DNA from: Serinus canaria | Taxonomy: Eukaryota > Chordata > Aves > Passeriformes > Fringillidae | Direction: 5' to 3' | DNA: 64,000 bases | Assembly (NCBI RefSeq): GCF_022539315.1 | Contig: NC_066326.1 | Span: forward strand, 16,756,601-16,820,600 | Shown: positions 49,701 to 61,700 of the stretch, piece after piece | Numbering within the stretch: the stretch's first letter is position 1 | Layout: every line of letters begins with the position of its first letter | Translations under genes and position numbers: made by a program | The notes under the pieces: model-generated | The model's database searches: none | Told to the model about the DNA's origin: nothing | Seen by the model: only the letters and a program-made list of their open reading frames with translations

Positions 49701-52700
49701 CCAATAAGCATTATCAAGCATGCTTTATGCATCTTTTATTTTTATAGAACTGAGGAAAAACCTCTAACTCTATTTTAGTCAGACTGAATTGGTATCACTG
49801 TGGTGCAGCATGCAGAGTTGAATAGTTTTCACTTCAGGTGCTCTGCACACTGGTTTTTGGTTTTTTTTTTTTTTTTTTAGTGTAAAAACAACACTTGGGG
49901 GTTTCTGTTTTCTCCTTAATTATTCTTAGCTCTAGTTAAGTATGATCACAGAAATTTCCATTTCTGTGATCTGTGTGTTACTTTTGTAGCATGTTTAGCA
50001 CTGACACTTACAATGAATTTCAGCAGCTTAGAAAACCGAACCTATTGACAATTTGGTTCACCTAATGACAAAAATCAGTTGTCTTAAAAATTAGTTCTGA
50101 TTTGTGAATGCAGTTTGACTCAAATATTCTTAGTTAAAATACTTAGTGGTATTGTATCATTCAGCAGACAAAAGTGAACCAAGGTTTTTATTCACTGCAA
50201 TTAAAATACTTTCCTAAAACCTGGCAATTAAAAATCACAGGTTAGATGGTTAAGTGTTTGAGAATTTGTGTCTTTGAGTTCATCCCATCATAACATGACA
50301 ACCAGAAGAAAATTCAAAGCCTTTTAAGAATCTGCCAAAGATCAGTGTCCCATGGTAGTGAGCTTGCCAGGTTGACTCTTGTATGAGTGCAAAGCACTTT
50401 GTTTCAGGTTTCCTGTTGTTTGCAGGTTTTTTAATGATTCTCAAGGAAGAGAAATGTGTTATTTTCCACCTATTATGCTTGTTATTTTATGTTTTTCAGC
50501 CTGAGATGGTATGCTTTTGGCACATGTTATCACACTGTATTGATCTGGAAGAGAAAATGAAAGGGAAATTGGCTTTCCCAGCTACATACAGCCTGTGATG
50601 TATTGTGACAGTGAGAATACATCTGATTTAGCAGACTGTTATTTTGTAGGAAAAAAACCCAACCCAAACCAGCCTGCAGCATGGCCTTGCAGTGTCTGTA
50701 GAAGAACTTAATGTGTGAAAAACTAAAGTAGCTGTGATACAGTTGAAGAGAGGTTTTGCTGTTAAAAACAAACTTGCCACAATTTGTGTGTCTTCCAGAT
50801 GAGTGTGCTGTGCTTTTTTAGTGTATGGGGCAGAAGATTTTTTTAATGTATATGCAGGTGCTGCATCCAGTTATCTACAAACTAATTTGACATATCAGGT
50901 TTAACATACTTCCTTTTGCTTTGGCTTTACATCTCTTACATAACCAGTGGCCTCAGTTGTTGTAAGTGGCACACTAGAAAGCCTGTTGGAAGGAGCTTTG
51001 AGATCCACTTCAGCAGCTTAACATTTAGATAAGATATTGGGAATTTGTGACCTGTAGAGTGTTTACAGGGACTTGTTTATGACTGCTTCAGTGAACAGGA
51101 AGTTAAATATAGGCTTTGTTTGTCTGAGTCTTCACTTCAAATGAAGAGAAGTTCCTTGCTTCAAACCCTCAAACAGAACTGGTTAGTGTGGCAAAGCATT
51201 TCAAGGGGCCTGCTGCCCAGGTTAGTGTGTAGGAGAGTAATAATGAAGATTTGGAATATTAAAGGTTCCTTTGTAAGGTGCTTGAGAAATACAGTGGAGT
51301 GAAGTGTGTTCTGAGCTCCCTTCTTGGATATTTCCTTTTGCAAAGCCAAGTTGCATTGGATACCTTGGAAGTGTGAGGTTTGCTAGAAGGTACCAAAGGA
51401 TGGTTGTACTGGCCCCTGATTGGGTAAAACAATCTTGCAGACATTTTTAAGTGCCAGATTTTGTCCTTCAAAAAATGTAGCACATTGCCGTGCTTGAAGT
51501 TGTGATTCTCTGACTGATGCACGTGTCTCCTGAGAAGACAGCCTCAGGTTCGGATTGCCTTTCATTTCCACTCAGCTGGCTGGGCCTCCTGTTAATTCTT
51601 TGTCCTTTACCTTCCAGAACATGCTGCAAGCCACAAAACAACTCCAAGGTATTTTAACAGCTTTAAGATTTTCAGTATGAGTGATTGAAAGTCTTGCAGA
51701 TTATGCTGATCCTCAGGAGAGTTACAGGATAACAACAGGCCCAGATCAAAATCCCTTCCATGAGCCTGGGTTATGTGTCATGTGTGTTCTGCCATATTGA
51801 AGGGATGAGAGTATCCTTATATGAAATTGTGTTTAGTTTTATCTATTTCATTTCAAATGAAATGACTACCTTAGCTTTCAGTCCCATCAGATACTGTGTC
51901 ATATATTCTACTTAAATAGAGTACCAGATTTAGTGTACTGTCTTTGTCTAAAGTATATTTGCCATGGCAGATGTCATTATTTCCCATTCCAAACCTCAGA
52001 AATGAAATGTTGTCCTTTATCCTTGAATTTTCCATGGCATTATTTACTTTCTTGTAACACTTCTATTGAGATTCTTTCCCCCCTAATGCAGAGTTTGTTT
52101 TTTTCTCTTTCCTTTTCAGTGTTTTTAGTTTGGTTTGGTTTTTTTTAAGTAGTTTGACAGTACAAGAGAATATACTGTATATGAGAATGTACCTTCCTTG
52201 GTACTTCCTTGTGGAGAAAAAATCACAGTGAAGTGTTCAGTAGAGAAGTTATAGCTCATGTTTTCTTGCCTGTGACCCTTAAGGGTCACCTGCTTAGGGA
52301 AATTAAACTGGTATCAAGTACGAGGCATGGATTTGCAACGTGATTATGTGGCTGTAACTCCCTTATGGACGTGCTTATAACGTTGTTTCTGCCCCAACTG
52401 CTTGGGACAGCTGCATTAATCAGCATGTTCATCCTTAACTAGTGAAGCTCTGCCAGTGAAATCCCTTAATGTAGAGGCACTGATAGTGGTAAAATGACTT
52501 TTCTAAGGTAAAGCTTGTTTTGCTGGAGGTGTTGAGAAGGTAAAGAGTGAGCAATGCTTTCTTTGTCATTGTGAGTAGCCTTTTTTCCAGGAAAAAAAAA
52601 ATTAGATAAAAAAGTGGGGGCCCAAAATACGCCTTTTCCACTTGAATTAATTTTTTCATTGGCAATGTGAAGTTAGAAGGGGTTGCAGTGAGAGAGGAGG

Positions 52701-55700
52701 GCATCTCTCAGTTGGGCATAGAAAATTTTACCTATCCATACAAACCTTGGTATATTTATTGTAGCATGGGTGTCTACTTGAAATTACAGGGCAATCTGCA
52801 GTTCCATTTTCTCATACAGTAAATTAAGTGGTGTCCAGAGCATTGGTATAATCTGGAGTACTGTATAACTGACTGCCTTGCATTTCTCTGAGCCTTTTCA
52901 GATGTTTAAGAAAGCCCCAAATTTTGTTTAGTATCAATGTCTCAGAATTACAGTAGCAGAACAAGCTACTAGATAACAACTGCTCCTTGTGCTTTTGGCA
53001 CAAGAATTTGTTTACCAGGGTGAAATGAGCTTGTTTGGATAATCTTGCTTTTATTCCCCTAAGTCTTTCTGTTGGACTGATGTGCTCCTAGATTGTCTTT
53101 CAGTTTCTGCCATATAAACAGAAAAGTTGCTCAAGGATTTGGATTTTTAGCCAAGCAGCACCACATTCATTCAAAAGAGATGCCCTAATTTGAGTCCATA
53201 TTAACAAAACCAATTCAGTTGTTCATGTACTGGGACACAAATTCTTTAGATTTTGAGAATTTTAATTAACAGGCAAGACTAAGTTGAAATTAAGTGCAAG
53301 GGGATCATGAAAAGTGAAATGACTGCCGGACTTCTGGCTTTAAAGAAGGGTTTAAAAGTAGCAAGATAGTCAAGTAAATTGTTCCTTTCTGAGAAGCTGT
53401 TTTTCTGCTGGCTGAAGTACACCACAAGTGGATGGTTTTACCAAGATCATGGAAACATTCAGTGCAAGTATCAAAACCAGTAGCCTGTTCCTGGTTCTTT
53501 CCTTTCCATATGGGTAATCTCAGGTAGATTATGGTTATCTAAAAGATACCTAAAGAATCTGTTTACCACATCAACTGAGTGCTTTGCTGACCTGTCAAGC
53601 TTCAGCAGAGAGATGTAAGAATTGCTTCATTTCTCATGGCTTTGAGTATTTTACCAGTGTTCAGACAGAAGTTGTGCTGTCTGATTAAACTGCAGGATGC
53701 CATTAAGGACCTGCCAAATGTAAGTGTTTTCTGCTTCCCTGTGTAGAAAAAGACGAGTGTAGCTGAGGCAAAATGTTTGTTTAGCTTTATCTTCACAGTT
53801 AGAGAAAATTCTCATGTGTGTGCCCCTCCAGTCATCTCAAATGCTGTTGTAACTGCCAAAATGCCCTGGTGTATCTCTGTCTGCATATGTGAGATTAAAG
53901 TCCTCTTGGGTACTGAAATTCCAGCTCACATGAGGCTGTGAAGCTGTTAGTGCCTTGCATTCCATGGAGGGATAGTGGAGCTTATGCAGACAACACATTA
54001 AAAGTCAAACTGTTAATCTTTTTGTTGAGAGCTGCTGTTTGTGCATCACCTACAATTTTGGCAGAACATCCTCAGTCAGGATGCTGCTCTGATGTGATCT
54101 GATGGTAGCAAGAGGCAGAGGTAGAGCCCAAGCTGAGTAGATGTTTGTTTCTGGCCACAGAAGTGAGAAGATGAGTGTTTGCTTGTTTGGGTCTTAAACT
54201 CATTCTCTTAATAACAGGAATTGTACTGAATGGGCATTGCCACAGATTTTCTGAAGGCAGAGATCGTGCAGTCCCCAGCTCCTTTAAGAGAGCCAGTTGC
54301 TTGGAATGCCCTTATCTAACACTCTTCATTTCCATATAATTAATTCTCAGGCAGCTCAGAAAAAGGGCAATGTATAGATCTGAGGAGGAGATGGATCAGA
54401 GTGGTGTCACAACCCACAGTGTATGATAGGAACTGTAAAGCTGCTTTACAGTGAGTTTGAAGTGAACCAAATCAAACACTGGTTTACAGAGGCCCTAAGG
54501 GTGAGATTAGCTGGCTTGGATTGGTTCTTTGTGGCAAGTCTGTGTTGGGTTTTGATGCATAACTCCTAGACTTGATGGGTTTAAATCTATATGTTGTCCT
54601 AATTCCTAAGGAAACAAAACATTTGCGCTGCTTCCTGAGTACTGGAGCCAGTTTCTGCTCCTTAGCAGCTGACTTTGCTCTACCCTCCCTTTGCACAGGA
54701 CGTGTTGTTGTTCACAATGTGCTCTTTGGATGGAGTGTCTGGATCTTGACTGTGGGGTCAATCTCTTCAATATGAGAAACATTTCCCTTCACAGAATCTA
54801 AATGGCTGCTTACCAGTAGTCATGCTTTGAAAATTCCCTTCTCCTTGTCCCAGGTGGGAATGGGATGTGGGGTCTTGGCTTAGCTTTCTTCTGTAGTCTA
54901 CATGCAAAGCAAAGACAAAGGAGAAGTGTTTGAATATCTGTGTAAGTTTTCCGAGTAGCAGAGTATTGCAGGACTGTACTCTGAAGGTAAAGAGGAAAGA
55001 GCAAGTTTTCTCTTAAGCATTGTGAAGTGGAAAAAACTGCACATAGAAACAACAGAGTGATGTTTTTCTTGTTAGCAGTGGTAGGAAGAGGCAGATGGCA
55101 GAACTTTTTGCCTCTGGCCCTAATGAAGCTTGTTTGTCTTTAACATTTAAAGTCTCAACATCAATAAGTCACTGCAAAGGGATTTTTGCTTAAGTCAGGT
55201 CACAGTCAGCAGCTTAATTGAATGTGGTTTCTATAACTTGTGGAAAAGGTTTTTGAGCAGTTAATGTGTATCATGCAAGTTTTGCTGCAGTTGCTATTTT
55301 TTTCTATGCTTTCTTCTTTTATTATTTTTTTATTTTGGGGAAGTAAGGTGCTGAGTTATTGGGGTAGAGGACAGGGAGCCTGCACTGCGCATCTGCATCG
55401 TGACCTGGGGAGTGAATCAGCTCAGTCATAAGAGTTGAGCTTAGTGAGTTGTCCAGCCATTTTCTGACAGGCGAGAGTTCCTGACAGTGGCTCCAGTGTA
55501 TGGGCGAGGAAAATCCAGTTTGAGTCTGCCTCTGCTGCTGCAAGAGATGCATTTAATAGCATCCATGTCTTTGCTGAAGGGACTCACGCTTGAGGCAAAA
55601 GCCTCTTTCTGGTTTTTCTGTTGTTGTTGTTGTTTGCCCGAGTAAACAATTTTATCATTGGGAGAAGGGACTGAAGTTTTCAAATCCATGTTGTTCCCAG

Positions 55701-58700
55701 AAGGGGGCAGGGGAGACTTGTGAGTTGTGGAGTTTGATAAAAAGTACTTTTGTTTGGTTTTGTGACACTTCCGTGCTGGCTTTCAGGCCCAGCAGGCACT
55801 CCCGCCGCCCTGGCAGCAGGAATGTGGCACCATGAGATGCCTGCTCAGTGCCAGGAGCCTGCAGCAGGGACCTGGGCTGCAAGCCTTCCCTGCCTTGGCT
55901 CTGCTTTCTCCTGGGGAACATTGCAACAGCTGAGAGTACTCTCCTGCACTTCCCTCTCATTTGATACACTGAAATATGTGTGTTAAAGCCCTGAGAGGAT
56001 GGAGTCATCATAAAACAACCCCATTTCTATACCAGGAGCAATCTGGACAGTTGGCATCTAAGTGTGTGAAAATCTTAGTTCCTTATTCTGTCATCTAGAT
56101 TTTTATTCTTAATTAAAGCTGGAAAGAAGCTTCTTTATGCAGCTTTCTTCGGGATTTTCAGGGGAGTCTAGGTTTTCTCTTGACAGACCTAACTTCCATT
56201 TGCTAAATACAGTCTGGCCAAGAGTGAGAAGGAGGCTGTTTTGCCAGATGTTTTAGAAATGGGGTAATGCAACTCCAGCAAGTTTGTTTTATGTCTGCAA
56301 AGTGACCTGGGATTTCTTTGACAGCTTGGAATACAGACAGAACAAACTTGGCCATGTTAGTCTGCATTTCTATCTTTGAATGGGGCAAGCAGCTACTTTC
56401 TCACAGGAAGTGCTTCTTGCAACATTCCTGATAATTTTGACATAACTTCTACCTCTATACTGGCGGTGAAAGGGTAAACAAAGACTCTGCTGAAAAAGGG
56501 GGCTGGATGAGTGATGCACAGGCTTCCTTGAGGTATTTGGTGGTTTTTATGCCTGAGTGGGTCTTCAGTTGCAAGGTCTCCTGGCTCTTGTGTCTAGAGA
56601 CAAGGTTGAAAGAGGAGCCAGCAGTCAGAAGCAAATGGACACCAAGTGGAGGATTACTTGAGAGAACTGGAGCCATGGGAGCCCATGGGACCCAATGGTG
56701 CTGTAGTGCCAGCCTTGTCATCTTGGAAAAGTCACAGAGCTGCTGGCACATCTCTGATCACTTATTTTCAAACTAGGCCCAAAGGATAATCCAGGGTGGT
56801 CAATCTCACTTGAGTCCTGGGGACAGTCATGGGTCAGGTCCTTTTGGTGCACCTTTCCTGTGTGAAACATGTGCAGGAATGTGACTGGGAACAGTTAGTA
56901 TGGATTTACTGACTCTAAGTTGTGTCTGACGCACCTCATTGTCTTCTGTGATCAAATAATCGGATTTGTGGATGAGGAAGAGCACTAGGGGCCATTTAGC
57001 TTAAGTTTGCTGGGTGGTTTACAGGATTCTTGTGTGCAAGTTGGGACATTACAGACTGGATGGGTGGAGTATGAATGCAAGCACATCAGGGAATTCTGAA
57101 GAGTAAATGGAGTCAGAGGCGGATGAAGGAGTGATTCATAGAGCTCTTTCCACACAGGACATTAGCTTTTGAAAGTAGGCTCTTAATCAGTCTTTTTTTT
57201 CCTCCTGAATGTCATCCTTTGCCACAGTGTGATAAGAGTGGATGGAAGACAGTATTTAAGAGGCTGTCTGGTTGAAATTCATCAGTCTGGCTCATTATCA
57301 GTGTAGAAGATTAATCTGTCTTTTCTTGGGAAGAAGTGGGGAGGTTCACATGAATGTTCTTCAAGATACCTCTGTTTTGTTTTTCATTCAGTCATGTGTA
57401 TTTGTGATTGGCACTGAACTGTAGTTTCATACAATACATGGGAGTTTTGGGGATTTCAGTCATACCTAGGGAGGATGTGTTTGGAATACTGCGAGGTTAG
57501 TTTGAGAAGAAGAAAAACAATCAGTCAAAGCAAAGTAATTTTGTTTTCAAAGGGTTACAGCTTCTTTGGGTTTGACAAACTTGCAGTTATAAAAGGTGAT
57601 CTGGAGGTTTTCTTTACCTAATGTCTACTGTAAATTCTCTTCAGTGTTCCTAAGGTACTGTGGAGCATCTGGTAATCTTTTCAGGATTGCTGGTCTGAAA
57701 AGAATACTATGTCATTAAATCTGGTCAGGCTAAGGTATATATGTATATTTATGCCCAGAGAACTGTAATTGCAAAATTCAGTGTGTGGTGTTTGCTTTGG
57801 GTTTTTTTTTTCCCTTTCCAATACTGCTATTACTGCCTTGCTGCAGCCAGTGGTATGCATTGGAATTAAGAATTCAGTTTAAGCTTTCTAGTGTGGTAGT
57901 GTGCTAAATTAAGGTGCCAGTTATGAGCAAAGAGGTTAATGGTCTTACATAACGCTGGTCTTGAGGTTTTTTGCCACTGGAGAATCAAAAATAGCAATTA
58001 GGAGTTCATTTTTCTGTCCTAGTTGTGTATTTTTCTGTGGGGATCAATTATCTGCAGCAAGTGACTTTCAAATCAAGGCTGTTTTTTCTGTTTTAAAAGC
58101 ATCATAATTTAAAACTTGAGAACAGTATTAAAAATCTGAGTTCACCACAAGCTGCTTACGTTTGTCTTTCAGTTAGTGGTCTCTTGGAAAGCTATAGATC
58201 ATCCTTATTTTATCAGAACTGCCTAAGGAATGTAATTCTAGCTTCTCTGCGTTTATGGCTTTTGTAATTATTCTTCATGGGTTCAGCTCCTTGTGGCTTT
58301 TGTGTGTCTGTGGTTAACCCTGTAGCTTCTCTGTACAGTTACTGGTTAAAACTCTTTAACTCTTGGCTGCACTTTGCTATTGCATTGTGTAGTCTGAAAC
58401 AGCCAAAATCATGGGGTGTTCATACAGATGCTTCTGAGATCTGCTGTGTTAGCCTGTACTTTTTTTTAATTCTGAGAACACTTCGCCATTTGTCCCAAAT
58501 GGGAACTGTGTCCATTAGATTTAGCTTGCATGTGTGTCTAATCTCATCCTAAATCTCTATTCACAGAGATGCTGGAAGTGTGTTCCTTCCTGTTGAGGTT
58601 TCCCTTCATGTCTAGCCCCGCTTTTTTTTCTCATTGTGGAATTTATAATGCATTGCAACTTGAATTACCTTATGAATAAAAAATGTATATGGTCACCTCT

Positions 58701-61700
58701 ATGGCAGCATGGATTGCTTTGCATCTGTGCACTGTTAAGTGGCAAGAGGGATAATTCCTGGTTATGTTGTCTAGGGAAGGCTCTGGATTTGCTCTGTAGA
58801 CTCCATTCAGAAGTGTCCAAATGGTGTCTTGTTGTAAGGTGAAAAAAAACCCCAAAAGAACAGGAGGAAAGTTGTCCTCAAATTCTTGGTGTCTGATGGC
58901 TGTGAGAAAGAAGGATTTATGTAACTGAATGTGCTGCATTCTGCTCCTTGGCTTTCCCTCTGAGGTGCCAGCATGTTCTTGCAGGGCATTGCTGTCTCAC
59001 TTCCTGACAGCCCACCTGGGCTTGGTGCCTGCTGAGGCTCTGCTTCGGTACACGAGTGGAGGAGCTGTGAACTGCATTCACTAGACTTGCCCTAATTTTT
59101 TAGCATATGGTGATCACTGCTTTTCAGTCTTTCCTTGATGAAATGTCTGCTTCCAGGGTAGTCAGCAGCCTGCATGTGCAGATAAGCTGAATTGGGATTT
59201 GAGCAGGGAAGCACTAAGCAGATCTGCAGCTGGGTATATGACAGCACAAAGAGTCCCCTCCAAACATCACTGGCTGTGGCTTTCCCTACTTGGATTAGAG
59301 ATTCCATTAGAAGTCTTCTGGTCTTTGAGCAGTCATCTTATAAATTTTTCTAATATCTCTCTAATGGTAGAAATGAGGACACAAGATGTAGTGTTAATGT
59401 GTAATAGCAGTGGGCTGGTAGCTGAGCAGAAGTCTCCCAAGGGTAGGATTCATAATCCGCTTAAAGGAGAGGAGAATCAGAGGCTTTGGAAGGTCACCTT
59501 TGCGGGGTAAGAAACATTCCCTGTGCAAACCTCTGTTACCTCTATGATCAATTCCTCTCCCATTTTCATATTTCATCTCACAGCAGCAGAAGATAGATCT
59601 AGATGAATCCTGCAAGAGTCTTGACCCCTGTAAAACTCCCACTGCCTCAGGTTTGACTACCTGCCAAAAGACAGCTGTGTGTATATGGGCTGATAATCTT
59701 GTGTGACAGGGTTATGAAGTCTCACTGTATAGAGATAGTGGTCTGTTCCCCAAGAGACACTTTGATCTAAAGGGGACAGCCATGTGCTTCTGCTTAGTGC
59801 TTTGCAACTTCACAGTTTTACCTTTGCTTTATTTTGTTGCACCTGTATTTTGCTTGCATTGGAGAGTTGTGAGAAATTCAGATGCCTAAATGCAAATCCT
59901 AAATGACAGCTTTACTAAATTTCCTTAATGTTAAAAAACCCTGTAATATGTGTATTTGATATTGAAAGTACTACGCTTTAAATGTTAGTGCCTCTCAGAA
60001 GCCAGAAATTTATTAACTTCTTGCTTGTGATTTATGATATTTTAGTGATGTGTTGGGACAGAGGTACAGCATTTGCTCATGAACTTAGTATTTTCTTTTA
60101 AAGACCTAGTTTTTTTGCAAGATTGTCCAAATACAACAGAAGCTTGCTGCTTTTTCAAGCAGCAGCCACAACTTAATCTCTGAACTTTGGAGGAATGAGT
60201 TCTGCATGGCAGTAGCCCAGACTGTTTTGTAAGTGTGCTTTCCTCCACATGGCAGTGAGATGGCAAGTAAAAACTGAATTTTCTGCACCTCTGAAGCAAA
60301 CCTGGGCTTTCAGGAACCCCTGATTTAATGAAAGCAGTGTCCAGAGTGAGGTGCTTCAAGCCAGTGGTGAGAGCTTGCTATAGCAGATGTTGATCATGAG
60401 GAAATGGGTGTGAGGCTAAAGTCATGAGACATACCTTAGTGAAATTCTCCTGAGGAGACCCTAGGATGTCCCTGTCACTGAGGAATTGCTGTGCATAGCC
60501 AAGGGTGACGTGTCTGCTCCCCAGCAGTTGAGGGGTATGTACACAGACCTGTGTTGGCACAAGAGCCCTTTCATGGTGGGGCACGGGACAAATTACTTGT
60601 TCCAGCTTCGTGTCACCTTCAGTGTTGTTGCAACTCCACTGACTCACAGGAACTGCTGCAGTGGTTTCCTACACAGAGCCCTTTAGATGGATCAACTCTT
60701 CCTTCCTAAAAAGCTTCGTTGTGCAGAAGTGGTCAGCTTTCTGAAGTGACTTTCTTAATAGTTTAACCAAGGTAAAGAGAACCTTGGATGTAACCCAGGC
60801 AGCAGTTTCTAAGAATTCTTTGTTGTTCATGAATCAGTGTTGTTTGTATAATGTTGTTGTCACTGTTCCCCCTGGCTTTGCTCCCCAGTACTGCTTGTGC
60901 ATGCTGCTGCTGTTTGTCATGCCCTATTTAATCACAACAGGCTTTCCTCACTCTCCTCTATATATTTTAGCAGCTCTTTTGCTCTGAAAATAATGCTGGT
61001 ATCAAATAAATTAAAGATTTATTTTTGAGGAAATAGGGCATTTTAAATATTAATGGTGTATTGTGGAAGATGCAAACATGAAGAATTAGATTGCAGATTT
61101 TTTAATGTACTGTTTAAATCTTTTGAACCAAAGTGGTTTTGTATAACTATTAGGTAGTTATGTTGTGATATTTTATCTTTGTTGAGTAAGAGAACAGCTT
61201 CCCAGTTGCTTGGAGATGGAGTTTTGCTGTGCCTTGGTTCCCACTTTCTCCCATGTTTTGATGCTGGGGGATTGTTGGCCAGATGTATTAGGGACCTGAT
61301 CCAACTGAAAACTGAAGGCTTTTTGTTTTTTATATATTGCTGCTTTGTTTTCCTACCAGATTGGGTACTTAATGTGGCTGTCTGCAGGGGTGCTGATGCT
61401 GGTGTAAAGAAGATGTCAGGAGAGGTGAAAAAGTCAAATGATATTTCTGCTGCAAGTGACAACTCACATCTCTTTAAAGTCAGGGGATGAGACTGTTCTC
61501 TGAGCATGTGTTTGCAGGGCAGCTGGAGCTGAATGGAATTGGCTGTGCTCCTCTTGTGCCTGCCCTTGCCCTGCTCAGTGATTGTCCCCTTTTGCTTTCG
61601 TTGGGCACTGGCAGTAAACCAGTTCAGGAAGCCACACTGGCGAAAACAACTTTTCTTTTTTTCCGGGTTAACTTGTTTGCCAGGCTGGTTTCTGAGCAGG